From Cyanobacteria bacterium UBA1221 (GTDB lineage Bacteria > Cyanobacteriota > Vampirovibrionia > Gastranaerophilales > Gastranaerophilaceae): DNA of 10,200 bases. Below the pieces are notes generated by a model. It worked only from the letters and a program-made list of their open reading frames with translations. It was not told the DNA's origin and searched no databases. The DNA is taken from NCBI GenBank assembly GCA_002309425.1, contig DBXD01000062.1:1-10200 (forward strand). Reading direction: 5' to 3'. Below, one piece after another: positions 1-6,702 of the stretch. The position numbers and the translations under genes were made by a program. Position 1 is the stretch's first letter. Each line of letters opens with the position of its first letter.

Positions 1-129
1 TTCTTCGGCTATCTCTTCTTCGGTCACCTCTTCTACCGGTTCTTCTTCTGTTACTTCCGCAGTCGGTTCTTCTTCCTCTGTTAATTCTGCCGTTGGATTT
101 TCTTCCTGTACAATTTCATTCTCAGTTAA
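1..129 (-). repeat. Degenerate tandem repeat encoding acidic (L/V)TEEE units
   Basis: Codons 385-427 of the left-edge gene encode repeats starting LTENE (385), LTEEEEP (400), VTEEEP (410) and VTEEE (419), with a spacing of 15, 10 and 9 residues. The DNA shows matching runs of TTCTTC and TCTTCT on the plus strand. The repeat reaches the window edge, so its full copy number is unknown. Such acidic Thr/Pro-containing tails are typically disordered linkers. Confidence 0.6.
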
Positions 130-1281
130 TTCGGTATTTTCTTCCTGATTTTGCTGATCAATTTCGGTATCGTTTTTAACATTGCTTGCATTCACTTCCA
201 AAACCTGATTTACAATTTCTTCAGTGCTTGATTTAAGAATAAAATTATTGGTTACATTGTTATTTGCAGATAACGCAACATCATTTAAGACAAACGAAGC
301 CTTTATTGAGTTGTTTGACAAATTTTTACTGCCGGCAGAATATAAATATTCTGCAATTATTCCCGTTGTAGCAATTTCTCCGGAATAATAATTCGGACTT
401 ATTGCGACTTCATGCGCACTGTAAGTTTTACTCAGATTTGATAGGTTTTCGCCCATTTCATCTGTTAAATTTGCGAATTGCTCAACCTTGTTTACACTGC
501 TAAACAACTCGTTCATTTCATCTTCTGTCTTTGCGGCTCTTTGCACCAAGTTTTTGTTCTGCGCAACTAACATATCGCTTAATCTGTTGTATTTATTAAT
601 TTCTTCATCAGATAATTTTTCGCCTCGTGAAGCTTTACGTTCCAATTCGTCAAGCTCAATAGTATATTCATTTATTTTTTTTATTGCGTTTTCTTTATCG
701 TTTGCTAATTCTTCTTCTTCCTTTTTCAGAATTGAGTTCCTTGCTTCCAAATCTTTGGTATCTTTTTCTAAAGCCTTTTCCTGAGTTTCTACTTTTGAGG
801 AATATTTTTGTATTTTTTCTCTCTGATTCAGTATATCTGTGGCATTTATACCCAAATCCGATACAGAACTCTCCTCGGTTTCAGGATTGTCCTCCAGCTC
901 ATATGCGGTAATATCAGTATTTATTTGGGACATTGCCCATTCCAGAAAATCCTGAGGAATATAAACACCGTCATAGTGCATTCCCATAATTTCCTCTGGG
1001 GTAAATCTGTCCCATATCGGGTCATACGGTTTATCCAGTCTTTCCATTTCATTTTGATGTAATTTTGAAAAATATTCCGAATATCCGGTTGCAATAACTT
1101 CCAGGATATGTTCCCTTAATTCCTCATCAGAAACAGCTGCAGGGTCACTGTATTCCGGCATTGCACGATATACCGGTAAAAGTTCCTCTACTCTCTCCGC
1201 CCTTGTTTTTTTGTGCGGACTTGTATATTTTATCTGTTTAATTTTCCTTTGCAATTCCGGAAAAGGATCGGGATATCTCAT
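1..1281 (-). CDS. Unrecognised coiled-coil protein with Glu/Thr-rich tail (3' end beyond window)
   Basis: This is an uninterrupted minus-strand frame of 427 codons, cut off by the window edge, so the C-terminus is missing. I do not recognise the family. ATG 1281 is the first start possible, because an in-frame TAA lies just upstream; AAGGG at 1290-1294 is a modest ribosome binding site. Residues 1-125 are mixed, globular-looking and rich in Tyr, Trp and Pro. Residues about 150-270 are rich in Glu, Lys, Asn and Gln with heptad-like spacing and are probably coiled coil. Residues 290-370 are Ser/Asn-rich. From about 385 the chain becomes acidic 9-10-residue repeats that start with Leu/Val-Thr-Glu. 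There is no signal peptide or membrane segment at the N-terminus, so it is probably cytoplasmic or exported without a Sec signal. A structural or surface-associated role is only a guess. Confidence 0.85.
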   Translation of the reverse strand, partial: MRYPDPFPELQRKIKQIKYTSPHKKTRAERVEELLPVYRAMPEYSDPAAVSDEELREHILEVIATGYSEYFSKLHQNEMERLDKPYDPIWDRFTPEEIMGMHYDGVYIPQDFLEWAMSQINTDITAYELEDNPETEESSVSDLGINATDILNQREKIQKYSSKVETQEKALEKDTKDLEARNSILKKEEEELANDKENAIKKINEYTIELDELERKASRGEKLSDEEINKYNRLSDMLVAQNKNLVQRAAKTEDEMNELFSSVNKVEQFANLTDEMGENLSNLSKTYSAHEVAISPNYYSGEIATTGIIAEYLYSAGSKNLSNNSIKASFVLNDVALSANNNVTNNFILKSSTEEIVNQVLEVNASNVKNDTEIDQQNQEENTELTENEIVQEENPTAELTEEEEPTAEVTEEEPVEEVTEEEIAEE

Positions 1282-1295
1282 TTTAAAAACCCTTT

Positions 1296-1310
1296 ATTAT
1301 ACGTATAACA
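1296..1310 (-). promoter_or_regulatory. Weak promoter candidate for the left-edge gene
   Basis: On the minus strand TGTTATACG (1310-1302) is an extended -10 look-alike, which would place the start near 1295 and leave a 13-base leader that keeps the AAGGG site. An overlapping TATAAT (1301-1296) is a better hexamer but would start transcription inside the ribosome binding site. No good -35 is visible for either. Confidence 0.25.
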
Positions 1311-1376
1311 GATTAGATGTCGGCATAATTCCGCCAAAACTTTAGAAAAAAAGAGTATATATGTATTTTTTGTTAC

Positions 1377-1406
1377 AAAAAAAATCTCTGATTTTTCAGA
1401 GATTTT
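1377..1406 (-). terminator. Rho-independent terminator of trxA
   Basis: There is a perfect 11-bp stem, 1381-1391 pairing with 1396-1406, with a 4-base loop. Read on the minus strand it is followed by a run of T (complement of A 1377-1384). It begins 25 bases past the trxA stop codon. The stem is A/T-heavy at its base, with the GC pairs in the TCTCTGA part. Confidence 0.8.
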
Positions 1407-1431
1407 AAGTATTTATAATTTTGATAAAATC

Positions 1432-1755
1432 TTACAGATGTTTTTCTATATTAGAGATAATTGCGGTTTTTGAGGTCAATCCGACCAGTCTTTCCACGGC
1501 TTTTCCTTCTTTAAACACCATTAAGCTCGGCAAACCGCTTATTGCATAATCTTTTGCCGTATCTATATTACTGTCTGTATTCATCTTAACAAACTTTACC
1601 TTATTCCCGAATTCTTCGGCTATCTCATCAAGAACAGCACCTAGTTTACGACATGGACCGCACCAAGGTGCCCAAAAATCGACTACAACAGGCTTATCAC
1701 ATTTCAATACTTCCTGCTCAAATTGATTGTCATTAATTTCTACTGCTGTAACCAT
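1432..1755 (-). CDS. trxA: Thioredoxin
   Basis: This is a 107-residue single-domain thioredoxin, the normal length for the family. It reduces disulfides in cytoplasmic proteins and is itself recharged by a thioredoxin reductase, which is not in this window. The active site WCGPC is at residues 31-35, inside the usual FWAPWCGPCRK context. The conserved cis-proline is Pro76 in SGLPSL, and Asp26 before the FWAP segment matches the buried acid of the family. There is no signal peptide, so it acts in the cytoplasm. The start is fixed by AAAGGAG at 1763-1769, with GGAG 7 bases upstream of ATG. It is transcribed alone: promoter at 1788-1796 and terminator at 1377-1406. It diverges from the exonuclease gene, which may simply be a shared intergenic region. 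Confidence 0.96.
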   Translation of the reverse strand: MVTAVEINDNQFEQEVLKCDKPVVVDFWAPWCGPCRKLGAVLDEIAEEFGNKVKFVKMNTDSNIDTAKDYAISGLPSLMVFKEGKAVERLVGLTSKTAIISNIEKHL

Positions 1756-1787
1756 ATTTAAACTCCTTTGTTAACTTTCCTGAACGA

Positions 1788-1796
1788 ATTATACCA
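1788..1796 (-). promoter_or_regulatory. trxA promoter, extended -10
   Basis: TGGTATAAT on the minus strand is a perfect -10 hexamer with the TGN extension. It predicts a start at about 1781 and a 26-base leader that includes the ribosome binding site. The -35 region is poor, as is common for extended -10 promoters. Confidence 0.6.
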
Positions 1797-1811
1797 TAGT
1801 TTTTATTTTTG

Positions 1812-1820
1812 TGCTATTAT
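1812..1820 (+). promoter_or_regulatory. Promoter of the exonuclease-transporter pair, extended -10
   Basis: TGCTATTAT gives a -10 with TGN extension and predicts a start near 1827. That leaves a 21-base leader containing AGGA (1837-1840), 7 bases before the ATG at 1848. It sits 16 bases from the trxA -10 on the other strand, so the two polymerase footprints overlap. No convincing -35 is present. Confidence 0.5.
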
Positions 1821-1847
1821 CAGGTTAGGAGACAATAGGATATAGAG

Positions 1848-2762
1848 ATGGCACGAAAAAAAATTATAGAAATTGTATTGGATACCGAAACAACAGGATT
1901 AGATTACACTAAGGAAAGAATGGTTGAGTTTGCTGCTGTCAGGCTGGAAAACGGAAAGATAAAGGACGAATTTCAGACACTGATTAATCCTGAGCAGCAT
2001 ATAAGAAAATCCAGCATTGCAATTCACGGAATTACGGCAGATATGGTAAAGGATGCTCCGACTGAAGCTGAAGTCATGCCCAGGATTATGGATTTTATTA
2101 AAGATTACCCTATTGTCGCTCACAATGCAATCTTTGATTATTCTTTTTTGAATGAAGCAAGCAAAAGAGTTTTAGGCAAAGAAATTGAAAATACCAGAAT
2201 TGACTCTCAACAGATGTTTAAGGAAATATATCCCGAGCTGGAATCACACGGCCTTGAAGCATTAACCGAAAAATTTGATGTCGAATTAAACAATCACCAC
2301 AGAGCAATGGCAGACACTATGGGGCTTGCACTTGCATACCCAAAATTAAAAAAACTTTATCTTCAAAAATATGACTGGGAAAGCAAGCAACTGGATAACA
2401 TTGAATATTTGTTTGAAAGATATTTAAGAATACAACAGACTGTAAATACATTACAGTCCGAATTGCAGGATTTAAAATCCGTATTTAAACTGTATTTTGA
2501 ACAGGGCGGAGGCCCTATTGTTTCTCCCAGCGGGGAAACATTGGTTTATAACTCTAAACAAAGTTTCGGATATGATTTTAACCAGATAAAAGATGTACTG
2601 GAAGAAGTGGGAGCATTTGAAAAAGCTGTTAAAATCAATACAGGTTTTGTTGACCGTCTTGTAGGCGGAGGACGTTTGGATGAAGATAAAAAAGAGCTTA
2701 TAAAGGATGCCAGACAAGAAATTACGGAAACCAGGAATATACAGGTTATTAAGAATAAATAA
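1848..2762 (+). CDS. DnaQ-like DEDDh 3'-5' exonuclease with extra C-terminal domain
   Basis: This 304-residue protein has an N-terminal RNase T/DnaQ-type exonuclease domain (about residues 5-165) that removes nucleotides from 3' ends using two metal ions. The three Exo motifs are complete: DTET (Asp12, Glu14), HNAIFD (Asp97) and HHRAMAD (His151, Asp156), which makes it DEDDh type and probably active. It resembles the PolC-like or DinG-like proofreading exonucleases more than compact DnaQ subunits. Residues 170-304 are not part of that fold. They contain a probable coiled coil (about 185-220), a Gly-rich turn (EQGGGP, near 219), then a mixed helical/strand segment with GGGRL near residue 274. 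No polymerase or helicase domain is fused. The start is supported by AGGA 7 bases upstream. It lies 17 bases before the transporter and is probably co-transcribed with it. The in vivo substrate (proofreading, repair or RNA) cannot be told. Confidence 0.88.
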   Translation: MARKKIIEIVLDTETTGLDYTKERMVEFAAVRLENGKIKDEFQTLINPEQHIRKSSIAIHGITADMVKDAPTEAEVMPRIMDFIKDYPIVAHNAIFDYSFLNEASKRVLGKEIENTRIDSQQMFKEIYPELESHGLEALTEKFDVELNNHHRAMADTMGLALAYPKLKKLYLQKYDWESKQLDNIEYLFERYLRIQQTVNTLQSELQDLKSVFKLYFEQGGGPIVSPSGETLVYNSKQSFGYDFNQIKDVLEEVGAFEKAVKINTGFVDRLVGGGRLDEDKKELIKDARQEITETRNIQVIKNK

Positions 2763-2779
2763 TGGGAGAAAAATAAGTT

Positions 2780-4210
2780 ATGCTAAAAAAATTAGGGGAA
2801 TTTTATAAAGAACCCCCGATTGCGGAAGAAATTAAAGATGAAGAAAAAGTTAATTCAATGTATAAGCATTGGCGTTTAAGAATTTTCTACGCCTGCTTTA
2901 TAGGTTATACTGTATTTTATTTATGCAAGAAAAATATTGCAGTTGCCTTACCCGGAATAATGAATGAATTTGGGTACAGTGCAACAGAATTAGGATTATT
3001 GGGCAGTTCCTTGTATTTGACATACGGTATTGGTAAATTTGTTAACGGAGTTCTTGCAGACGGCTCTGATGTCAGAAAATTCTTACCTACCGCATTATTT
3101 ATGACAGCATTTGCAAATATTTTGTTTGCATTATCTCCTATGTTTGTTGGGGCTTTAGGTTTCCAAGATAAAGTGTCTGCTGTTATTTTGTTGTGGGTAT
3201 TAGCTTTTCTTTGGGGTGTCAGCGGATGGTTCCAATCTGCAGGATTTCCTGCCGTTGCAAAAAGTTTAACATATTGGTATTCCAACTCCGAACGTGGTAC
3301 AAAATGGTCTTTGTGGTCATGTTCGCACCAAACCGGCACATTTTTAAGCGTACTTGTTTCAGGACATTTGGTAGATTATTTGTATCAACATGAAATTGCA
3401 GGAGCCTGGAGAGCTGCTTTTTTGGTTCCGGGTATCTTAGCTATAATGACAGCCCTGTGGTTGTACGAAAGACTCCGTGACAGACCGCAATCTCTTGGAT
3501 TGCCTGACATAGAAATATACCGTAAAGAACCTGTCAAAGTTAAATCTGAAGATGAAAAAAGTGCAGAAGATTCTATGACTTATGTGGAAATCTTCAAAAA
3601 ATACATACTTTGCAACAGAACTATCTGGATGCTTGCTATTGCATATATTTTTGTTTATATCATAAGATTTGGTGCAGAGGATTGGATGATTATGTATCTG
3701 CAAAATGCTAAAGGTGCAACTCTTTCCGATGCAACCAACAAACTTGCCTCATTACCATTGGTTGGAATATGCGGAACAATATGCGCAGGAATTATTTCTG
3801 ATAAGTTATTCAAAGGTAAACGTGCACCTGTTAATCTTCTATATTTGGCCGGCGTAATTTGTGCAATCTTGGCTTTAAAATTTAATACAATCAGCTCCTT
3901 AGATTATGTCATTATTGGTTTATTGGGTGCTTTTACATATGGGCCTCAAATGATGATTGGCGGATTATGTGCCGTTGAATCCAGCTCCAAAAAAGTTGCC
4001 TCTGCCGCAACTGGTTTTACGGGTACCTTCGGATATGTCGGAGCATTTTTATCAGCTACAGGTACAGGCTTTTTGGTTGATAAGTTAGGCCAAAACGGTC
4101 AGCAAAACTGGGATGGAGCTATTTATTTCTGGTTAATTTCAGGTATCACATGCTTGATAATATGCGCAATTCTTGCAGTCGAAGAATACAGAAAAGATAA
4201 AAAAGCCTAA
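2780..4210 (+). CDS. MFS transporter, organophosphate:phosphate antiporter family (GlpT/UhpT/UhpC-like)
   Basis: This 476-residue protein has about 12 hydrophobic segments, a hydrophilic N-terminus of about 35 residues, and a charged central loop (about 246-268). Family landmarks line up with E. coli GlpT from memory: the TM1 block FYLCKKNIAVALP (47-58), GWFQSAGFP (149-157), ERGT after TM5, WSCSH (His183 matching GlpT His165), RDRPQSLGLP (233-242), and VYIIRFGAEDW (Arg296 matching GlpT Arg269). Members exchange glycerol-3-phosphate or hexose-6-phosphate for inorganic phosphate across the inner membrane; some (UhpC) act as sensors. Lys50 stands where GlpT has substrate-binding Arg45. The substrate is not decidable, and no uhpAB-type sensor genes are nearby. 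GGGAG (2764-2768) lies 11 bases before the ATG, a slightly long spacing. It follows the exonuclease gene by 17 bases. Confidence 0.9.
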   Translation: MLKKLGEFYKEPPIAEEIKDEEKVNSMYKHWRLRIFYACFIGYTVFYLCKKNIAVALPGIMNEFGYSATELGLLGSSLYLTYGIGKFVNGVLADGSDVRKFLPTALFMTAFANILFALSPMFVGALGFQDKVSAVILLWVLAFLWGVSGWFQSAGFPAVAKSLTYWYSNSERGTKWSLWSCSHQTGTFLSVLVSGHLVDYLYQHEIAGAWRAAFLVPGILAIMTALWLYERLRDRPQSLGLPDIEIYRKEPVKVKSEDEKSAEDSMTYVEIFKKYILCNRTIWMLAIAYIFVYIIRFGAEDWMIMYLQNAKGATLSDATNKLASLPLVGICGTICAGIISDKLFKGKRAPVNLLYLAGVICAILALKFNTISSLDYVIIGLLGAFTYGPQMMIGGLCAVESSSKKVASAATGFTGTFGYVGAFLSATGTGFLVDKLGQNGQQNWDGAIYFWLISGITCLIICAILAVEEYRKDKKA

Positions 4211-4243
4211 TACAAATTTTCACCTAATATAAACACTGTTTTG

Positions 4244-4252
4244 TGATACAAT
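4244..4252 (+). promoter_or_regulatory. Extended -10 promoter giving a predicted leaderless mRNA
   Basis: TGATACAAT is TGN plus TACAAT. The hexamer ends at 4252, so the expected +1 is 4259, which is the A of the ATG of the cysteine-cluster gene. No Shine-Dalgarno sequence precedes that ATG, which fits a leaderless transcript. No good -35 is visible at 16-18 bases. Confidence 0.5.
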
Positions 4253-4258
4253 TTTGTT

Positions 4259-4948
4259 ATGACTGATTTAAATAATTCAATAACAAATTTGAAAAAAAAA
4301 TACAGAGAAATCTTTGCAACTTCTTTAGAAGAAATTAACAAACGCATTGAAGAAATAAAGCCAAAAGATTTTTCGGGTGATATTTTAGATACGTATGTTA
4401 AAGGTTCTGAAGGTTATATATGGCAAGAGCAGGTCGTTAAACTTTTAAACGAAGATATTTCAAAAGAAATATACAGAAAACTCAATGAAATTCTTGCTTA
4501 CAGGGTAAAATTCAAGTGTGTCGGATGTGCCACATGCTGTAACCTTGCCTGCAGCGAATTTTCACCGGAAGAATTAAAGATAAAAGCCCAAAACGGGGAC
4601 AATTTTGCAAACCAGTTCCTTAGTATTTTTATTCCATATACATCAAAAGAAGAAGCAAGAGCAGTGTATCCGGAATACATAGAATTGCTGGAAGAAAACA
4701 AAGAGGACAAGGTTTATTTTTACCATTGCCCGAAACTTACAAAAGATAATCGTTGTTCTGATTACGAAAACAGACCGCAAATATGCAGAGATTTTCCCGA
4801 TAATCCGCTCACTCTGCTGCCTAAATCCTGCGGATACAGTGAATGGAAAAGCGAAATTGAACCGATTACGCTTATGCTTCATTCAATGCTGGAAATAGTA
4901 GCATTCTATACAAATAAAATCATAAATCTGCACAAGAATATTGTTTAA
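4259..4948 (+). CDS. YkgJ-family cysteine-cluster protein (UPF0153 type)
   Basis: This is a 229-residue cytoplasmic protein with the zinc/iron-chelating CxxCxxCC signature: Cys87, Cys90, Cys93 and Cys94 in the segment KCVGCATCC. Further cysteines are Cys98, Cys157 (YHCPKL), Cys166 (NRCSDYENRP), Cys176 (QICRDFP) and Cys191 (KSCGY). The ordered CP-L, C-Y--RP--CR-FP pattern is the diagnostic second half of the family. The family is thought to bind a metal ion or Fe-S cluster, and its biological role is not settled. The N-terminal 80 residues are charged and helical and appear to be an extension of the core domain. It sits 48 bases after the transporter with a promoter of its own and 27 bases before rlmN. 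RlmN is itself an Fe-S enzyme, so a functional tie is possible but unproven. Confidence 0.9.
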   Translation: MTDLNNSITNLKKKYREIFATSLEEINKRIEEIKPKDFSGDILDTYVKGSEGYIWQEQVVKLLNEDISKEIYRKLNEILAYRVKFKCVGCATCCNLACSEFSPEELKIKAQNGDNFANQFLSIFIPYTSKEEARAVYPEYIELLEENKEDKVYFYHCPKLTKDNRCSDYENRPQICRDFPDNPLTLLPKSCGYSEWKSEIEPITLMLHSMLEIVAFYTNKIINLHKNIV

Positions 4949-4969
4949 AAAATTTCAGTGTGCAATAAT
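4941..4969 (+). promoter_or_regulatory. rlmN promoter inside the end of the preceding gene
   Basis: TTGTTT (4941-4946), a 17-base spacer, then AATAAT (4964-4969) with TGC in front. The expected +1 is 4976, exactly the ATG of rlmN. The -10 is imperfect (A for T at its first base), but its placement and the TGN extension fit the neighbouring promoter at 4244. Confidence 0.4.
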
Positions 4970-4975
4970 CGTATT

Positions 4976-5995
4976 ATGAAAACTTTATCAGGTCTTACAC
5001 AGGCAGAAATAGAATTAATTACGGATGAATTAAAGGCATCAAAATTTCGTGCCCGTCAAATTCACAACTGGATATATCTGAAATCTGTTTCCTCAATAGA
5101 TGAAATGACGGATTTGTCAGTAAAATTCAGAGAAGAATTAAAATCGGTTGCAAAAATTTCTGATGTAAAAATAAAAGTTAAACAAGTCAGCTCTGACGGT
5201 ACTATAAAATACCTTCTCGAATATCCCGACAAAGAATGTGTGGAAACTGTTCTTATGAGGTTTGATAATCGTGCAAACCTCACCGCCTGCGTCAGTTCTC
5301 AAGTCGGCTGTGCAGTAAACTGCTCATTTTGCGCAACAGGCAAAAGAGGCTTTATCAGGAATTTGACATATAAAGAAATTATTGAGCAGGTACTGACAAT
5401 TCAGCGAGATACAGGTTTAAAAGTTACTAATGTTGTTTTTATGGGGCAGGGAGAACCGCTATTAAACCTGGATAACGTATTAAAGGCTATGGAAATTTTC
5501 AATGAAGACTTCCAAATCGGTGCAAGAAGGCTGACCGTTTCCACAAGCGGAATTGTCCCGCAAATTAATAAACTTGCGGATTTGGACATGCAATCAACGC
5601 TTGCAATATCTTTGCATGCGCCAAACCACGATATAAGAAAAAATTTGATGCAAATAGAAAACAAATACCCCATGGACGAGTTAAAAAAAGCAATGCTTAA
5701 TTACGTGGAAAAAACAGGGCGGAGAATTACAATAGAATATTTACTGATAAAAGACCTCAACGACACTGTTGAAAGCGCAAAAGAACTTGCACTGTATTTA
5801 CATGATGTAAAATGTAATATCAACCTTATTCCGTATAACCCGACAGAGAAAAATGATTACCAAAAACCGTCAAACAATTCCATAATGAAATTCAAATATC
5901 TGCTTGAACATTCGGGTAAAAAGGTAACGGTAAGACTAGAAAGAGGTGCCGACATTGATGCTGCCTGCGGTCAGTTGAGAGGAAAAGTTGATTAG
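4976..5995 (+). CDS. rlmN: Dual-specificity RNA methyltransferase RlmN (23S rRNA A2503 C2-methylation)
   Basis: This radical-SAM enzyme uses two S-adenosylmethionines to methylate C2 of A2503 in 23S rRNA, and in many bacteria A37 of some tRNAs. With this start it has 339 residues, a normal size. Numbering from ATG 4976: the 4Fe-4S motif CAVNCSFC gives Cys112, Cys116 and Cys119, the SAM-binding GQGEP is at about 157-161, STSG is near 189, and the methyl-carrying cysteine is Cys331 in ADIDAACGQL. An N-terminal RQIHNWIY helix segment matches the family's accessory domain. All catalytic features are present. A GTG at 4958 would add six residues but has no ribosome binding site, and the -10 element would then overlap the coding region; I prefer ATG 4976, probably leaderless. 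Its stop overlaps that of the convergent EF-hand gene. Confidence 0.93.
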   Translation: MKTLSGLTQAEIELITDELKASKFRARQIHNWIYLKSVSSIDEMTDLSVKFREELKSVAKISDVKIKVKQVSSDGTIKYLLEYPDKECVETVLMRFDNRANLTACVSSQVGCAVNCSFCATGKRGFIRNLTYKEIIEQVLTIQRDTGLKVTNVVFMGQGEPLLNLDNVLKAMEIFNEDFQIGARRLTVSTSGIVPQINKLADLDMQSTLAISLHAPNHDIRKNLMQIENKYPMDELKKAMLNYVEKTGRRITIEYLLIKDLNDTVESAKELALYLHDVKCNINLIPYNPTEKNDYQKPSNNSIMKFKYLLEHSGKKVTVRLERGADIDAACGQLRGKVD

Positions 5996-6543
5996 TATTC
6001 AATCATCCTTTTGGCAGAATGCGGATGGAGCGCAAAAGTCTTTCCGATAATTTTTTTGTATGGTTTTCTGTTCGGGCACGTATAAATATCAAAAGACCCC
6101 ATCGGAACACTTGGAGAACCCACTCTCAATGATTTTAAATCGATATAAACTATGTTATCAATATCATAATCTTTATTTTTATTATTTACCTCCAGGCGTC
6201 TGCCTATATCCAATTTTACAAAACGAATGTTTGCACTTACCAACTCCTCTTTGCTGATTTTTTTATCCCCATCTTTATCAAGCTCTCTGAGCGGATTAAA
6301 CAGTGCCTCCTTAGGCCATTTGCAGCCAAGAATACTGTGATGAGTATACGGTGTACCCTCATCAACTACCATATAGTAATAATACCCGTCAAATTTTGCA
6401 ACAAAAGGGTCACAACTTGAAAAAGCAGACCTATCGGGCTGAAATCTGTTATATCTTGAGGCTGACTTATAAAACTCACTCTCTGCAAGAGCCGCAGTAC
6501 CAACAGATATTATCAAAAACAAAATTAATCCGATTTTTTTCAT
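5992..6543 (-). CDS. Exported protein with one EF-hand calcium-binding loop
   Basis: This 183-residue protein begins with a clear Sec signal peptide: MKK, a hydrophobic run at residues 4-18, and a likely cleavage after AALA (20/21). The mature part has a canonical EF-hand loop at 89-100 (DKDGDKKISKEE): acids at loop positions 1, 3 and 5, Ile at 8, Glu at 12, so calcium binding is likely. A Tyr-rich stretch (YYYYMVV, 54-60), three cysteines (44, 74, 156) and a second Asn/Asp-rich stretch at 120-130 that is not a proper EF-hand are also visible. The rest is not recognised. It should be periplasmic or secreted. GGAG (6549-6552) lies 5 bases before the ATG, supporting the start. It converges on rlmN with a 4-base overlap of stop codons and no terminator between them. 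Confidence 0.88.
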   Translation of the reverse strand: MKKIGLILFLIISVGTAALAESEFYKSASRYNRFQPDRSAFSSCDPFVAKFDGYYYYMVVDEGTPYTHHSILGCKWPKEALFNPLRELDKDGDKKISKEELVSANIRFVKLDIGRRLEVNNKNKDYDIDNIVYIDLKSLRVGSPSVPMGSFDIYTCPNRKPYKKIIGKTFALHPHSAKRMIEY

Positions 6544-6556
6544 AGTTACTCCTGTA

Positions 6557-6569
6557 ATAATACAACGAT
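6557..6569 (-). repeat. 13-base element ATCGTTGTATTAT, copy 1
   Basis: An identical 13-base word occurs again at 6948-6960 in the same orientation. This copy lies between the predicted -10 and the ribosome binding site of the EF-hand gene. The second copy lies about 115 bases upstream of the 51-residue small gene. It could be an operator, a promoter piece (it contains TATTAT) or chance. Confidence 0.4.
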
Positions 6570-6576
6570 AGTAGCA
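6568..6576 (-). promoter_or_regulatory. Promoter candidate for the EF-hand gene, extended -10
   Basis: TGCTACTAT on the minus strand is TGN plus a near-consensus -10. It predicts a start near 6561 and a short 17-base leader holding the GGAG site. No -35 is evident at the right distance. Confidence 0.4.
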
Positions 6577-6586
6577 TAAAAATGTT

Positions 6587-6620
6587 CAAAAAAATAAAAA
6601 CCGGTTGTATTCAACCGGTT
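6587..6620 (-). terminator. Rho-independent terminator of the 51-residue small gene
   Basis: A perfect 9-bp stem AACCGGTTG (6599-6607 with 6612-6620) with a 4-base loop is followed on the minus strand by TTTTTATTTT. The T tract is on the minus-strand exit side only, so it ends transcription coming from the small gene at 6678-6833, about 58 bases after its stop, and insulates the EF-hand gene. Confidence 0.8.
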
Positions 6621-6668
6621 ATATTTATGCTCTCTTCTTATTATTAATATACTCTCAGCGAGTTAATC

Positions 6669-6702
6669 AACAACTTTTTACTTAACAACAGCAAAAGTTG
6701 TT
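6669..6702 (-). repeat. 10-bp inverted repeat spanning the stop codon of the small gene
   Basis: AACAACTTTT (6669-6678) is perfectly complementary to AAAAGTTGTT (6693-6702), with a 14-base loop. The TAA stop of the small gene (6680-6678) lies at the loop/stem edge. It has no T tract of its own, so it is more likely an mRNA 3' structure than a terminator. Confidence 0.45.

Noticed and set aside
488..1062. Three overlapping plus-strand open frames of 75-98 codons
   Set aside because: They are antisense to the continuous 427-codon minus-strand gene, overlap each other and are Ser/Phe-rich, as expected of the complement of Glu/Lys codons.
2917..3339. 140-codon minus-strand open frame inside the transporter gene
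   Set aside because: It lies fully opposite a clear MFS gene with family motifs, has no ribosome binding site and an unconvincing composition.
4958..4975. GTG start adding six residues to RlmN
   Set aside because: There is no ribosome binding site, and a -10 element overlaps this stretch and points to ATG 4976. It cannot be excluded.
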